From the NCBI RefSeq assembly GCF_001677885.1, contig NZ_LOCQ01000038.1, forward strand, positions 1 to 60,895: DNA of 60,895 bases. The letters are read 5' to 3'. The notes beneath the pieces were generated by a model that saw nothing but the letters and a program-made list of their open reading frames with translations, searched no databases and had not been told where the DNA came from. The stretch is from Janthinobacterium psychrotolerans. GTDB taxonomy: Bacteria > Pseudomonadota > Gammaproteobacteria > Burkholderiales > Burkholderiaceae_D. The position numbers and the translations under genes were made by a program. Shown piece after piece: positions 35,751 to 44,996 of the stretch. Position 1 is the stretch's first letter. Every line of letters begins with the position of its first letter.

Positions 35751-35837
35751 GCCCGTCGACAGCCGGTAGCCAATTGGTACAGATCCCAATATTTGCTGAC
35801 ACCGAATAATGCGGCGATGTGGAGGTGCCTAAACCGA

Positions 35838-36044
35838 TTATTGGTCTTCATAGTCAGGCAATTTGTAGCCACATGCCGGGCAGAAAATACCGTTATGTTG
35901 ATTGATGGCCCCAGATTCTGCACTTTCCCATATGCGGTACCGTGCATGCTCATAGGCACAAACCGGACAAATATCTTCGAAATGCCTATCCTCCAGCTCC
36001 ATGCCACTAGGTTCAATGCCTTTGCCGAATACAATCGTTGCCAT
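35838..36044 (-). CDS. Small zinc-ribbon-like protein (68 aa)
   Basis: A GGGAGA site precedes ATG 36044 (MATIVFGKGIEPSG). Two CxxC pairs, CPVC and later CPACGYKLPDY, are spaced about 29 residues apart, as in zinc ribbons. A zinc-binding role is inferred; partners are unknown. It lies just downstream of the relaxase gene on the same strand (87 bp). Confidence 0.55.
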   Translation of the reverse strand: MATIVFGKGIEPSGMELEDRHFEDICPVCAYEHARYRIWESAESGAINQHNGIFCPACGYKLPDYEDQ

Positions 36045-36131
36045 GATAATCTCCCGGACACCCTGCTTGTCAGTACCTGACGGCAGAAGCGGTGCCAATA
36101 TAACGTTCGGAATTGGAGCTGGAACTCACGA

Positions 36132-38429
36132 TCACGGCAGCGGTCCCGAAGAATCGTTTTTTGCGCTGATAAATGGGTTCGGAGGGGGCACTGGCATTAC
36201 CCAGAGCCGCGGATCTTTCAGCACGACTGCCGCCAACTTGTTTGCCGCCTGTCCCCCTTTTTTCGAAACGTAGAGAGTCCAGACATTTTTCCCTCCAGGC
36301 GCGGTGGCATGCCACTGCGCCCGCAGGAGCTCCCGCTGAACACGCATCGCGAAATCGCCGTCATCTTCGGATGCAGTACTTGCTTTTTGGCCGCCGTTTG
36401 CTGCCGCATACAGTCGGAAAATTAGCGGAGACACCAGTGCCATACCATATTCGATGAAATGAACCGGCGCGCCAGCTTCGTTGTGCTTCATCGAACCGTC
36501 CGCCAGATTTTGCTGCACCCACTTCATGAAGTCGACCGCGAGCGCCGATGGCTCCTTGGTTCCTTTTTGTTTCAAAGCAGGTAGCTTTTCGATAGGCAGC
36601 GGAACCGGAAAAGGACGAGCAGGCGTTGCGTCAACCATGTCCTCTTGTCTCGGGGCCTGCCCCGGGTTGGTATCCTCCGCATCATTCTGATGGGCAGGAC
36701 CTGTTTCAGTCTCACTTCCGGCTTCCTGCTGTCGTCGGTCTTTGTCGCGGCGTGCATTCCGTGCCTCCGCTTCGGCCGTGTCCCGTTCGTCCAAAAGATC
36801 GTCGGTGTCTGCTGTAGTCTTTTTTTTGCTGGTCCTGTTATCCCTGGTGACAAACTTAGGCGCTGGCACCTTCTTCGAGTCAACAGGTTCCGGGGAATCA
36901 CCCGGCATGGGTACTGCATCACAATCTTCCAACGGGCGCTGGGATTGATGATCTCGACTGATTTTTCCTTGCGATGCGGCGGGCAACACCTCGATCGTGC
37001 CCGACATCGCTTCTGGAATTTGGGAAAGATCAATCCATACTTTTGCGACGGGAAAGCACAAAACACTGAGTTCATGACTATAGGCGATCTCGCCGGCCTG
37101 GTTTGTCCCAGTCACGACTACACGCCATATCGCTTGACCAGTCGCTGGATTGATACGGAGGTAGCCATATTCTTGCCATGCATCGAAAAGTCGATCATTT
37201 TTTGCGTCGCCCGGAAAACCGGCTTCCTCATTCTCTTCTTGGCGCAAGACAAATTCACGCACGCTGTCGGCCAACCGCTTCGCCACCAACCACACGCAGT
37301 CGTCGTACACCCAGCCCGCCGCCCCGTCACGATTGAGCGGCAGATGGCTGCCTTCCATGAACATCGAGGTCATGGCCCCCATGAGTCGTTCGATCAGGGG
37401 CACAGCCTTGGCAGAGCTGAACCTTGCGCGCGAGCCGGTGGCCAGGTTGCGGCGTGTTGATTCCTGGTCGGCTTTTTGAACAATCTCATGCAGTGCGCCC
37501 CTGCGTTCGCCGCCCAGGTATTGGTTCAACTCTTGAAGCCCTGCTGGCACGTGCGCCATCGATGCGAGCGTGGGGCCAGGAACTAACCGCTGGAGCAGCA
37601 TGGCGCCAAGTTTTGCATGGGAGTCGTAGTTGCGCTCACTCTTCTTTTTGAAACCAACGAAATATTCGGTGGCTGCACAGTCGTTCAACGAGCCGGCGGC
37701 TGCTGACCAGAGCACAGGTTCGCTGGTTTTTCCACGCTTCCATTGAATTTTGAGATCCGTCATTGGCTTACCGACGTCGTGCAACAGGGCCGCGAGAAAC
37801 ACGGCATAGGTCCAGAAATCCCTTTGAGCGGCAATAACTTCGGCGCTGGCGCCAAGCGGTAGCAAGTAGCCGGTGCGGATAGTCAGCGCGTGCAAAACAG
37901 TTTCAAGCGTGTGAGCCAGTAGGCCGCCTGGATTGGCGTGATGGTGGGACTCGGATGCCGGCAGCAATTGGACGAACTCCGCAAAGTGCAATAAAGCCGG
38001 ATGAAGATCGTGCGCAAAGATGTCTGGTGCAACGCGGGAGGCGCGGATGATTTTCTTTATAACCTCATCGCCTTCGATGCAGGAGATGAGAGCGTTCGCG
38101 GGAAGCACGTTGTACCATCCAGCTTCGGATCCGCGATAGGCTATGCGCACGTGGTTCAAAGGCGGGGCGCTGTGATGAATAGTACCGGGAATTGGGATGT
38201 TGTCCAGGGGACGCTTGTCACTGGCATCGTCTCTGTGATGCACTGGCGCTCCGCCGTCCATGTATTGGGAAATGTCCCGGAGCATTTGCGCTAATCTTCG
38301 CAGTAAAGTCTGTTTGCTGGCCCAGCGAATCTCGATGACTCCGAGCGCTGCTGCAGCACAGATTACCGTGGCGATCGCAAAGGAAATTATCCATCCTGAC
38401 ACAACACCCCCGAGTTGGGATACCGTCAC
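36132..38429 (-). CDS. MobH-family relaxase (TraI_2/HD type, 765 aa)
   Basis: An N-terminal membrane helix (about 12-32) is followed by the TraI_2 relaxase domain: LPANALISCIEGDEVIKKI, the histidine cluster SHHHANPGGLLAHTLE (His162-164, His173) and the HD pair in LAALLHDVGKPMTD (His217-Asp218). A long, charged, disordered linker (about 450-570) leads to a C-terminal DUF1528-like domain. MobH relaxases nick oriT and lead single-stranded DNA to the coupling protein. The GTG start is part of a GTGA overlap with the upstream gene, so the two are translated together. Length is normal for SXT/ICEclc-type elements. Confidence 0.88.
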   Translation of the reverse strand: MTVSQLGGVVSGWIISFAIATVICAAAALGVIEIRWASKQTLLRRLAQMLRDISQYMDGGAPVHHRDDASDKRPLDNIPIPGTIHHSAPPLNHVRIAYRGSEAGWYNVLPANALISCIEGDEVIKKIIRASRVAPDIFAHDLHPALLHFAEFVQLLPASESHHHANPGGLLAHTLETVLHALTIRTGYLLPLGASAEVIAAQRDFWTYAVFLAALLHDVGKPMTDLKIQWKRGKTSEPVLWSAAAGSLNDCAATEYFVGFKKKSERNYDSHAKLGAMLLQRLVPGPTLASMAHVPAGLQELNQYLGGERRGALHEIVQKADQESTRRNLATGSRARFSSAKAVPLIERLMGAMTSMFMEGSHLPLNRDGAAGWVYDDCVWLVAKRLADSVREFVLRQEENEEAGFPGDAKNDRLFDAWQEYGYLRINPATGQAIWRVVVTGTNQAGEIAYSHELSVLCFPVAKVWIDLSQIPEAMSGTIEVLPAASQGKISRDHQSQRPLEDCDAVPMPGDSPEPVDSKKVPAPKFVTRDNRTSKKKTTADTDDLLDERDTAEAEARNARRDKDRRQQEAGSETETGPAHQNDAEDTNPGQAPRQEDMVDATPARPFPVPLPIEKLPALKQKGTKEPSALAVDFMKWVQQNLADGSMKHNEAGAPVHFIEYGMALVSPLIFRLYAAANGGQKASTASEDDGDFAMRVQRELLRAQWHATAPGGKNVWTLYVSKKGGQAANKLAAVVLKDPRLWVMPVPPPNPFISAKNDSSGPLP

Positions 38430-38938
38430 ACGAAGCTATTTACCTTGACATAATTTGCTAAAAGATGCCTTCTCACCTCGTCCAGGCTAGGATTGACCAC
38501 TGAGTCTTTCCAGGCTTTCCAATTGCCATGAGGCCCCTGCAGCGCCTTAAATCGCCTGAACGTCATCTGGAGCGGGTTCCAGGTTAGTACAGGAATTGTT
38601 GAGTCAGGTGTAAACCAGGCTGCGCCATAAAGCAAGATTTGGAGGCTGCACAAATCATCTGCGAATTTCCCTCCCCGGGGGGGGCTGCCGTTCAGGCTAT
38701 ATCGTTGCAACAAAGACCGGACTGCTGGTAGTGGATCATCATTCGGAGCGAACACTTCGATTTCTGCATAGGAATCAAGCAAGATCAGCAGTGGGTGCAT
38801 CCACGTGGCAAGGCCAGTCTCCCCCAATAATTCAGCGATCTCAAAAATTTGAATTGTTCGACTGTCCGAGACGACTGGAGCGGTACTGCGCGATCCTTGT
38901 GCGATGGGTAATCGAGGGGTAGATGGCTCGAATTGCAT
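38426..38938 (-). CDS. Hypothetical relaxase-coupled protein (170 aa)
   Basis: A soluble protein with no recognised domain; the central part has MHPLLILLDSYAEIEVFAP and a Trp-rich end (WNPLQMTFRRFKALQ). Overlap by 4 bp with the relaxase gene implies a linked function, such as a relaxosome accessory factor (inference). No good ribosome-binding site is seen at the ATG. It is the gene nearest the hairpin cluster at 39.1 kb. Confidence 0.5.
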   Translation of the reverse strand: MQFEPSTPRLPIAQGSRSTAPVVSDSRTIQIFEIAELLGETGLATWMHPLLILLDSYAEIEVFAPNDDPLPAVRSLLQRYSLNGSPPRGGKFADDLCSLQILLYGAAWFTPDSTIPVLTWNPLQMTFRRFKALQGPHGNWKAWKDSVVNPSLDEVRRHLLANYVKVNSFV

Positions 38939-39087
38939 GTTTCACCAGTATGACGATATAGGGACACAGCGTTGACTTCATCGTGAAAGGAGACTTCGAA
39001 AGGTTCCCTTTTTAGTTGTGACGCAAACCAAAGCATGGTAACGCGTGCATGGCCGGGGAGCGCCTTCGATTTTTCCTTCTGCGCCTT

Positions 39088-39181
39088 GCTTTGCTCCCGC
39101 CCACGGGAGCAAAGCGTACCCGTATGTCGGGTACCGGTAAATCCCTTTGCCGCACGCTGCGGGGTTAAAGCAGCGTGCGGC
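39088..39181. repeat. Cluster of three hairpins (oriT or terminator candidate)
   Basis: Three stems follow one another. GCTTTGCTCCCG/CGGGAGCAAAGC (39088-39115, 12 bp perfect, 4-nt loop); GTACCCG/CGGGTAC (39116-39134, 7 bp, 5-nt loop); GCCGCACGCTGC/GCAGCGTGCGGC (39149-39181, 12 bp perfect, 9-nt loop), followed by ACCCTTTTAG. They lie between the leftward relaxase operon and the rightward transfer operon. Both an origin of transfer and a terminator block fit. Confidence 0.75.
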
Positions 39182-39184
39182 ACC

Positions 39185-39621
39185 CTTTTAGATCAGGCCC
39201 TTAACCAGTCACGCCCTTTCCCGTAATCCGTACGATGTTCCATTTGACACCTTCCCCCCCGCTTTGCCATTACAGGATAGCACCACCTTGACAACTAATA
39301 AATAGAGGTATGGCATCCCGTGGCTGTCACAACAGCACCAGATATTCGGATTTGCCTCGTCTGGAGGTTCAATCCTGGCGCTTTCCAACGAAAGGCATTG
39401 CCAGCGGAAGCGCGTATCACATTCAGCCCACCATGCCAACTATTTAATGGCACAACGTGGAACCGATTTGCCGGGGACGGTACTGGCGATATTTCCTATG
39501 CTGCGACGATCAGATACCCGCTCGGCGGCGGGGAACTTTGTAGGACTCAGCGTTTGGAGTATGGGCAGCGCTCGAAGTTTGATGCGCATGAACACACTGC
39601 AGTTACTTTCGGGAGACGTAT
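39185..39621. other. Region upstream of the transfer operon
   Basis: About 435 bp with no supported gene. A TTGACA at 39288-39293 lacks a good -10. The transfer operon promoter probably lies here. Confidence 0.35.
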
Positions 39622-40197
39622 ATGCATCAGCGTCCGGGCTTGCTCAGTCCCGTTCTCATCGCACTGTTACTGACGGCCGGGAACGCGCTGTCTGATACGC
39701 CGATGGTATCGGCGGTTGCAAATGCAGAAATCTCGCTGCCAGGCAGGATGGCCGTGCGCTCCAGTGACGACGAAACGTTGGTGAATCGATATACAGCGAT
39801 ATCGATGCAGCCTAGTGCCGCCGACATTGATCCCATGCGTATCGTCGCTCAAGTGAATTTTCCCAGGATGAATACCAAGACAGTTGGCGAGGCAATCCGC
39901 TATCTCCTCATTCGTACTGGATATGACTTGGTCGAGGAAAGGCTGCTGGATCCACAGGTGGTTGCATTGTTCGCCAAGCGGTTGCCGGACTCACAACGAA
40001 CGCTGGGACCTTACCACGTGGACACAATGCTAAGAATCTTGATAGGTCCCGCTTTTACATTGAGCACCGATCACGCCAGCAGGCGCATTTCCTTTCATCC
40101 TGCGGTCCCAACCGAGGCCGCAGTCACGGCACTAGGAACTGTCGGGGAGCGAAGCAAGCCGGATGCGTCAGTCACATCCGTTAAAGCTGCGGAGTGA
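39622..40197 (+). CDS. pilL: PilL N-terminal-type ICE protein (TIGR03748 family, 191 aa)
   Basis: After a signal peptide (about 1-25) the conserved core reads NRYTAISMQPSAADIDPMRI, then TVGEAIRYLLIRTGYDL, LFAKRLPDSQRTLGPYHVDT and LIGPAFTLSTDHASRRISFH. This is the PilL-N domain, a secretin-like N-terminal fold found in ICE-encoded type IV pilus or mating systems. The other pil genes expected in PFGI-1-type elements (pilN to pilV) are not next to it. It begins the rightward transfer operon. Confidence 0.78.
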   Translation: MHQRPGLLSPVLIALLLTAGNALSDTPMVSAVANAEISLPGRMAVRSSDDETLVNRYTAISMQPSAADIDPMRIVAQVNFPRMNTKTVGEAIRYLLIRTGYDLVEERLLDPQVVALFAKRLPDSQRTLGPYHVDTMLRILIGPAFTLSTDHASRRISFHPAVPTEAAVTALGTVGERSKPDASVTSVKAAE

Positions 40198-40231
40198 TTC
40201 CCATGCAGGCAACTATGGAAGAGGATATGCC

Positions 40232-41017
40232 ATGACCCAACCGAACACTACAGCCAACACTGCAGGACCAGCGGCTCCTGTGGGCAGTTCTGTCGCTCCA
40301 GAAGCACCTGTCACAGGGCGTTGGAAAAAGCCACTGCTGTGGGCCGCCACGGCATGCTGTGGCTTAGTGGCTGTGCAACTAGCGATGAATGGGCGCGCGC
40401 CGCAAGTGCCTGCAAAGCTTCCCGATCCGGTCGCCAGTTCCCAAGTGGTGCCGGTACCCAGAAAGGCTGAGGTTAATCGTGCAAACGCGGCTACCCCAAG
40501 TGGAACAAATGTGATGCCAGCTGCGTCAGCCGTAGAAAATTCCGCCTCTGTGGATACCGTTGTGTCACCCCCAGTTGCCGAAAACGATGGTGCGCGATAC
40601 CAACAGGGTAATCCGGTTGATCATGACGGCTCGAAGGAGATTCTGGACGCCTTGCAACGCAATGCCGACACGCTTGCCAACCTCGAGCAAGGAGTCGTCG
40701 AGCTGAAGGAACAGATAGCAAAACTGACTCATGTACCTAAGCGGCCGGCCAAGGCTATTTTGACTGCTGCGCCAACGCGCACAGTGCCTGCGCCTTTACG
40801 CGCGGATCCTGACTCGGCCCAATTACTATCCATCGATCTGTGGGGCGGAAAACCTTCCGTGGTGGTGGGCCGCAAACGTGGCGACGGCGCGGAGGTGACA
40901 TTTTTGAACGAAGGCGAAAAGCAAGGGCGGGTAACTGTCAAGCGCGCCGATGTAGACAGTCAACGCGCAATCTTGGCGACCGACCGTGGCGATGTCGTGT
41001 TGAGCAGAGAAGAATAA
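40232..41017 (+). CDS. Membrane-anchored protein with PilP-like tail (261 aa)
   Basis: The ATG at 40232 has GAAGAGG upstream. A short cytoplasmic head precedes a membrane helix (about 32-50, WAATACCGLVAVQLA). A Pro/Ala-rich linker, a coiled coil (EILDALQRNADTLANLEQGV) and a small C-terminal beta domain (LLSIDLWGGKPSVVVGRK ... RVTVKRADVD) follow. The layout is like IncI-type PilP/TraP proteins, but identity is not certain. It lies between pilL and TIGR03759 and probably spans the periplasm as part of the mating complex. Confidence 0.55.
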   Translation: MTQPNTTANTAGPAAPVGSSVAPEAPVTGRWKKPLLWAATACCGLVAVQLAMNGRAPQVPAKLPDPVASSQVVPVPRKAEVNRANAATPSGTNVMPAASAVENSASVDTVVSPPVAENDGARYQQGNPVDHDGSKEILDALQRNADTLANLEQGVVELKEQIAKLTHVPKRPAKAILTAAPTRTVPAPLRADPDSAQLLSIDLWGGKPSVVVGRKRGDGAEVTFLNEGEKQGRVTVKRADVDSQRAILATDRGDVVLSREE

Positions 41018-41034
41018 CCTCCGGCGAGTTGGCT

Positions 41035-41556
41035 ATGAAAACTGCAATTTTCCCGTTGCTGTTGATCGTTGCAAATGTGGGCGCCCAACCATCGTCGAAT
41101 ACGACTATCGCTACGCGCTCGCAGCAGCCGACAGCGGTGGCTCAGATGGAAGCACAAGCGACCTCAATACAGGCTTCGGACCAGATCGCGCGGCAAGTTT
41201 GGGGACTCACTGCTGATGAGCTTGAGCGCGCAAAAATACTGCTTAAAGGCCCGCGTGCGAGTTTCTCCGTACCGAATCTCTCGCCGGTCGAAGCGCTGGG
41301 GATTCACGCCCGTAGCGACGCCGAACGGCGAAAGTATGCGGAAATGTTTGCCAAAGCGATGCATGAGGACACCGAACGTGTACTGGCCTGGGCAGCGGCT
41401 TACCAAGTTGCGATTCAACGCCTGTATCCAAATGAGAAGGTCATCGACTTCTCGGGCCTGCAAGCCGGCGACGTGTCCAACGGTAAAGCTGATGCTGCCA
41501 ACCTACCACGTCAAACCACGCGACCGACCCGACCTACAGGTGGGGGGAGGCCATGA
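41035..41556 (+). CDS. ICE protein TIGR03759 (PFL_4693 family, 173 aa)
   Basis: A signal peptide (MKTAIFPLLLIVANVGAQ) is followed by the family core: QVWGLTADELERAKILLKGP, then LSPVEALGIHARSDAERRKY and AAAYQVAIQRLYPNEK. This periplasmic protein is always found beside the transglycosylase in these transfer operons; its role is not known. The stop overlaps the next start by 4 bp. Confidence 0.82.
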   Translation: MKTAIFPLLLIVANVGAQPSSNTTIATRSQQPTAVAQMEAQATSIQASDQIARQVWGLTADELERAKILLKGPRASFSVPNLSPVEALGIHARSDAERRKYAEMFAKAMHEDTERVLAWAAAYQVAIQRLYPNEKVIDFSGLQAGDVSNGKADAANLPRQTTRPTRPTGGGRP

Positions 41557-42128
41557 TTACCAGGCGCAACTTCCTGGCGTTGGGCGTCGCCCCTGTCTTG
41601 GGCAGCGTATGGGCCAACGACGTAGTCGCGAAGAGCAAATCTCTCCGTCCCGCTCCGATACCACCTGGATATCTGCATGTGGCCAGGATGAAGCGTGTTC
41701 CTGCACCAGTACTGTATGCCGTTGCGTTGCAAGAGTCGCAAATGCGATTCGGAAATAACGTTCTGCCTTACCCGTGGACACTCAACATTCAAGGCATGCC
41801 GAAGCGGTTCGACAGCTATCGCGCGGCTCTCGCTGCGCTGGTCGACTGTTTGCGGGTGGGGACCTTGCTCGTCGATATCGGCCTGCTCCAAATATGCTGG
41901 TTATATCACCGCTCGAAGCTGCGCAGTCCGGCCCGGGCGCTGAACCCATATCTCAATATGGAAGTAGCCGCAGAGTTGCTGCATGATCATTTCAAGAAGT
42001 CCGGAAGCTGGTTCCGTGCGGTAGCCAATTATCATAACGCCGAACCAGCCATCGGAGTTCCTTATGCCACTTCGGTATTCCGGCATCTTGGTCAGATCCC
42101 GTCGATTGCGGGGGGCTATGATGGCTAG
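41553..42128 (+). CDS. Lytic transglycosylase (SLT family, 191 aa)
   Basis: A twin-arginine-like start MITRRNFLALGVAPVLGS is followed by the lysozyme-like SLT domain. Catalytic Glu61 lies in YAVALQESQMRF; the usual VDIGLLQICW and AVANYHNAEP motifs follow. The enzyme opens peptidoglycan locally for assembly of the mating channel. It overlaps both neighbours, so translation is coupled. Confidence 0.85.
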   Translation: MITRRNFLALGVAPVLGSVWANDVVAKSKSLRPAPIPPGYLHVARMKRVPAPVLYAVALQESQMRFGNNVLPYPWTLNIQGMPKRFDSYRAALAALVDCLRVGTLLVDIGLLQICWLYHRSKLRSPARALNPYLNMEVAAELLHDHFKKSGSWFRAVANYHNAEPAIGVPYATSVFRHLGQIPSIAGGYDG

Positions 42129-42675
42129 GATTTCTTGCGGCGTACTATTCATCTCATTCTTCACCTGTTTCGGAACCACGATTGCTGGCCCACAGGTACT
42201 GTTTGATACGGGGCGTACAGTAAGCTCCGTCCAGTACCTGGTGCACGCGCTGGACAGTTCAGAAAGCGACATTGAAACACCTCTCGTCTCTTTTCCAGTG
42301 CGCGCCGAAGGAATGTCACCGGGCAGTATTGAAGACATCAAACACGTCGTCGACATGCCCGAATGGCTCACGCGGCCTATCTTTATCGTAGGGAGCGATC
42401 CGCTCTCTTCACAATGGCTCACCGAAAACCATGCTGCACTGGTGCGCTATGGTGCTGCCGGCATTGTGGTCTCCGTGGAAGATGTTTCAACGTTCAAAGC
42501 AATGCGTCGCACCAATTCGCTGCCGATGGTGCCGCATCCAGCACCGCACCTGATGCGGCTATTGCAGGCCAATGGTATTCACCGCTATCCGTTGCTACTC
42601 CTCGAGCACGGAGACGTCCTGCAGGACTTGCGTGGCCAGGTTCCAGCTGGCCAGTACGTTGGGAGTGGACGATGA
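42118..42675 (+). CDS. ICE protein TIGR03765 (PFL_4695 family, 185 aa)
   Basis: Two tandem ATGs (42118, 42121) overlap the end of the transglycosylase; a GGGGGG site precedes them. After a signal peptide the family core reads FDTGRTVSSVQYLVHAL, VSFPVRAEGMSPGSI, RPIFIVGSDPLSSQWL and RYGAAGIVVSVEDV. It is a periplasmic component of unknown role, always just before traD. The stop overlaps the traD start. Confidence 0.82.
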   Translation: MMARISCGVLFISFFTCFGTTIAGPQVLFDTGRTVSSVQYLVHALDSSESDIETPLVSFPVRAEGMSPGSIEDIKHVVDMPEWLTRPIFIVGSDPLSSQWLTENHAALVRYGAAGIVVSVEDVSTFKAMRRTNSLPMVPHPAPHLMRLLQANGIHRYPLLLLEHGDVLQDLRGQVPAGQYVGSGR

Positions 42676-44996
42676 CCAACCCATCGTACGTGTTGGAGCC
42701 TTTGCTCCGTCCCAAGGTCGAGTACCAAAGCGCCGCTGTGGCGGCAGCGTGTGGCATCTTGGCATTGTGCGCCCCTTGGGCATTGATGTTGCCGCCACGG
42801 CTGGGCTACGCTGCCGGCACCATCGCGCTCGGCTTTGCTGCGGTGAGATTCCAACAGGCGCGAAATATCGGGAAGTACCAATATGGCTTGAAACACTACA
42901 AGATTACTTACACGAAGTTGCACCGCATTGCGCGCAGCAAAGACATGCTGTACCTGGGTGAAGGGTTTCTGTGGACCCAGAAGCACACCCAGCGCAAACT
43001 CGACGCGAATCGCCCGGAAGCTGATCCATTCGTCAATCTGTCGCGCAAACGCCTACTGCTGGATCAAGCCATGCGACGGTACGAGCGCTGGGTGCTCTCG
43101 ACCGGCGGCGGTCGAAGCTCGCCATCAATGTTCCAGAAGGTTGCGACGCTCACCAAGAGCGATGTGCCGTGGAATCCAGTACGGCCACTGATCGATCTCG
43201 GTGGTTCTCGCGTGTTACACGGTGTCGAACCGAACGAAAAGCCAGTGCTACTGCGGCAGGGGGCGCGAACGGGCCACGTCCTGGTCAAAGGGACGACTAG
43301 GGTCGGGAAGACGCGGCTGCTCGAATTGCTGGCCACTCAGGACATCCATGACTGCTATGTCGTCATTATCATCGATCCCAAAGGTGACGCCGAGCTGATG
43401 ATGCGTGTGTACGCCGAAGCATCAAGGGCCCGGCGGCTCGATCACTTATACCTGTTCCATCTCGGTTATCCGGACTTTTCGGCACGCTACAATGGAATCG
43501 GCAACTTCGCCAGGATCACCGAAATCGCCACCCGAACGACAAACGGGTTGCCTTCCAGTGGAAATTCGGCCGCGTTCAAGGAATTCTCCTGGCGGTTCAC
43601 CAATCTGGTAGCGCAAGCCCAAGTTGCGCTGGGCCAGGTTCCCACCTACAACGGCATACTGCGCAATATCACTGACATCGAACCGCTCTTCATAGCATAT
43701 GCCAAACTGTCGCTGGATCGCGCGGAAAAAGACGGGCGGATCCATGGCTGGGAAAATGTAGTCGACAACTGCGCGACCGAGATATCGAAAAGAAAAATTC
43801 CTGTACCACGTTCGCTCCAAGACCGCCAGCCGATCCTGGCGGCAACAATTATCGTTGCCCGAAGGTTCCAACAACAAATCGAGGACCCAATTCTTGATGG
43901 TCTGTCGACTGCGGTCAGCTACGAGAAATCGTTCTTCGAAAAGATCATTGCCTCTTTAGGGCCGTTCCTGGAGAAGCTCACGACGGGCGCCATTGGCAAG
44001 TTGATCAGTCCAGACTATTTCAATATGGAGGATCCTCGACCGATCTTCGACTGGATGCAGGTGATCCGCCAGGGAGGTATTGTCTATGCTGGCCTCGATG
44101 CGCTATCCGATCCTGTCATTGCGGGCGCCGTAGGCAATTCAATGCTCGCAGATCTCGTCTCGATTGGCGGCAAAATCTACAAACATGGCATTGATCCGGA
44201 CAGAACCGACGGCAGGATACTACTTCCGCAAATTTGCGGCCATTTCGATGAGGTCGAATCAATACTTGGAGACGAGTTCATCCCCATGGTGAACCGGATG
44301 GGCGGTGCTGGAATGCGCGTGACCGCCTACACTCAGACCGTCTCGGATCTGCAAGCGAAGTTGAAAGACTCTGCGAAGGCCAAACAGCTGCTGGGAAACT
44401 TCAATCACGTTATCACTTTGCGCTCCAAAGACCTCGACAGTGCCAAGTTCATCGCCGACCAGGTACCGAAGGTAGAAGTCGCCACCCTCACGCTGGTGTC
44501 AGGAGTTACCGACAAGGCTGCAGAAGGGGACGGCATCGACTTCATCTCCAACAACCAAGACCGCGTGGCGACCAAGGAAGTCCCGCTGATCGACGCCGCC
44601 GACATCATGCAGTTGCCTACCGGGCAGGCGTTTGCGCTTCTTGAGGGCAACCGCCTCTACAAGTTGCGAATCCCGTTGGCCGATCCGGCCGACGACATGC
44701 ATATACCTGCCTCGTTGAAAGCAGTCTGTGAAGATATGCGTAGCCGCTATCGCACCTCAGAACAATGGTGGAAAGAAAACGACTGGTTCGCCGATGTGGA
44801 TGTCACGCTTCCGATTGCAACACCTATTTTCGTGCCGACTGAGTTAGATGCCCAGATGGCGCAGGGGCAGGAGACTGTTGAACCTGAAGTGGATATGCCT
44901 GTGCTGGCATCGCTGCGCGATGTCGGTACCACCGGGGCCGCTGGCACGACTGCGTCTGGTGAAGCGCTGGATGGTGCTGATGGAGATCAGACATGA
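42672..44996 (+). CDS. traD: Type IV coupling protein TraD (SXT/TOL subfamily, 774 aa)
   Basis: Two N-terminal membrane helices (about 22-40 and 45-60) anchor the protein. Walker A is GTTRVGKT at 207-214, Walker B lies in VVIIIDPKGDAEL near 230-242, and the VirD4/TraG-type core continues to the Q-rich ARLE-like end. The last 60 residues are acidic and Gly/Ala-rich. TraD links the relaxase-DNA complex to the secretion channel and drives DNA export with ATP. The ATGA overlaps upstream and downstream show strict coupling. Confidence 0.92.
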   Translation: MTNPSYVLEPLLRPKVEYQSAAVAAACGILALCAPWALMLPPRLGYAAGTIALGFAAVRFQQARNIGKYQYGLKHYKITYTKLHRIARSKDMLYLGEGFLWTQKHTQRKLDANRPEADPFVNLSRKRLLLDQAMRRYERWVLSTGGGRSSPSMFQKVATLTKSDVPWNPVRPLIDLGGSRVLHGVEPNEKPVLLRQGARTGHVLVKGTTRVGKTRLLELLATQDIHDCYVVIIIDPKGDAELMMRVYAEASRARRLDHLYLFHLGYPDFSARYNGIGNFARITEIATRTTNGLPSSGNSAAFKEFSWRFTNLVAQAQVALGQVPTYNGILRNITDIEPLFIAYAKLSLDRAEKDGRIHGWENVVDNCATEISKRKIPVPRSLQDRQPILAATIIVARRFQQQIEDPILDGLSTAVSYEKSFFEKIIASLGPFLEKLTTGAIGKLISPDYFNMEDPRPIFDWMQVIRQGGIVYAGLDALSDPVIAGAVGNSMLADLVSIGGKIYKHGIDPDRTDGRILLPQICGHFDEVESILGDEFIPMVNRMGGAGMRVTAYTQTVSDLQAKLKDSAKAKQLLGNFNHVITLRSKDLDSAKFIADQVPKVEVATLTLVSGVTDKAAEGDGIDFISNNQDRVATKEVPLIDAADIMQLPTGQAFALLEGNRLYKLRIPLADPADDMHIPASLKAVCEDMRSRYRTSEQWWKENDWFADVDVTLPIATPIFVPTELDAQMAQGQETVEPEVDMPVLASLRDVGTTGAAGTTASGEALDGADGDQT

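Noticed and set aside
35741..36061. A 106-codon - strand frame overlapping the zinc-ribbon gene
   Set aside because: It is a different frame of the same strand with no ribosome-binding site; the CxxC protein has a good one.
39288..39320. Promoter for the transfer operon at TTGACA 39288
   Set aside because: There is no acceptable -10 at 16-18 bp spacing, so I do not list it as a promoter.
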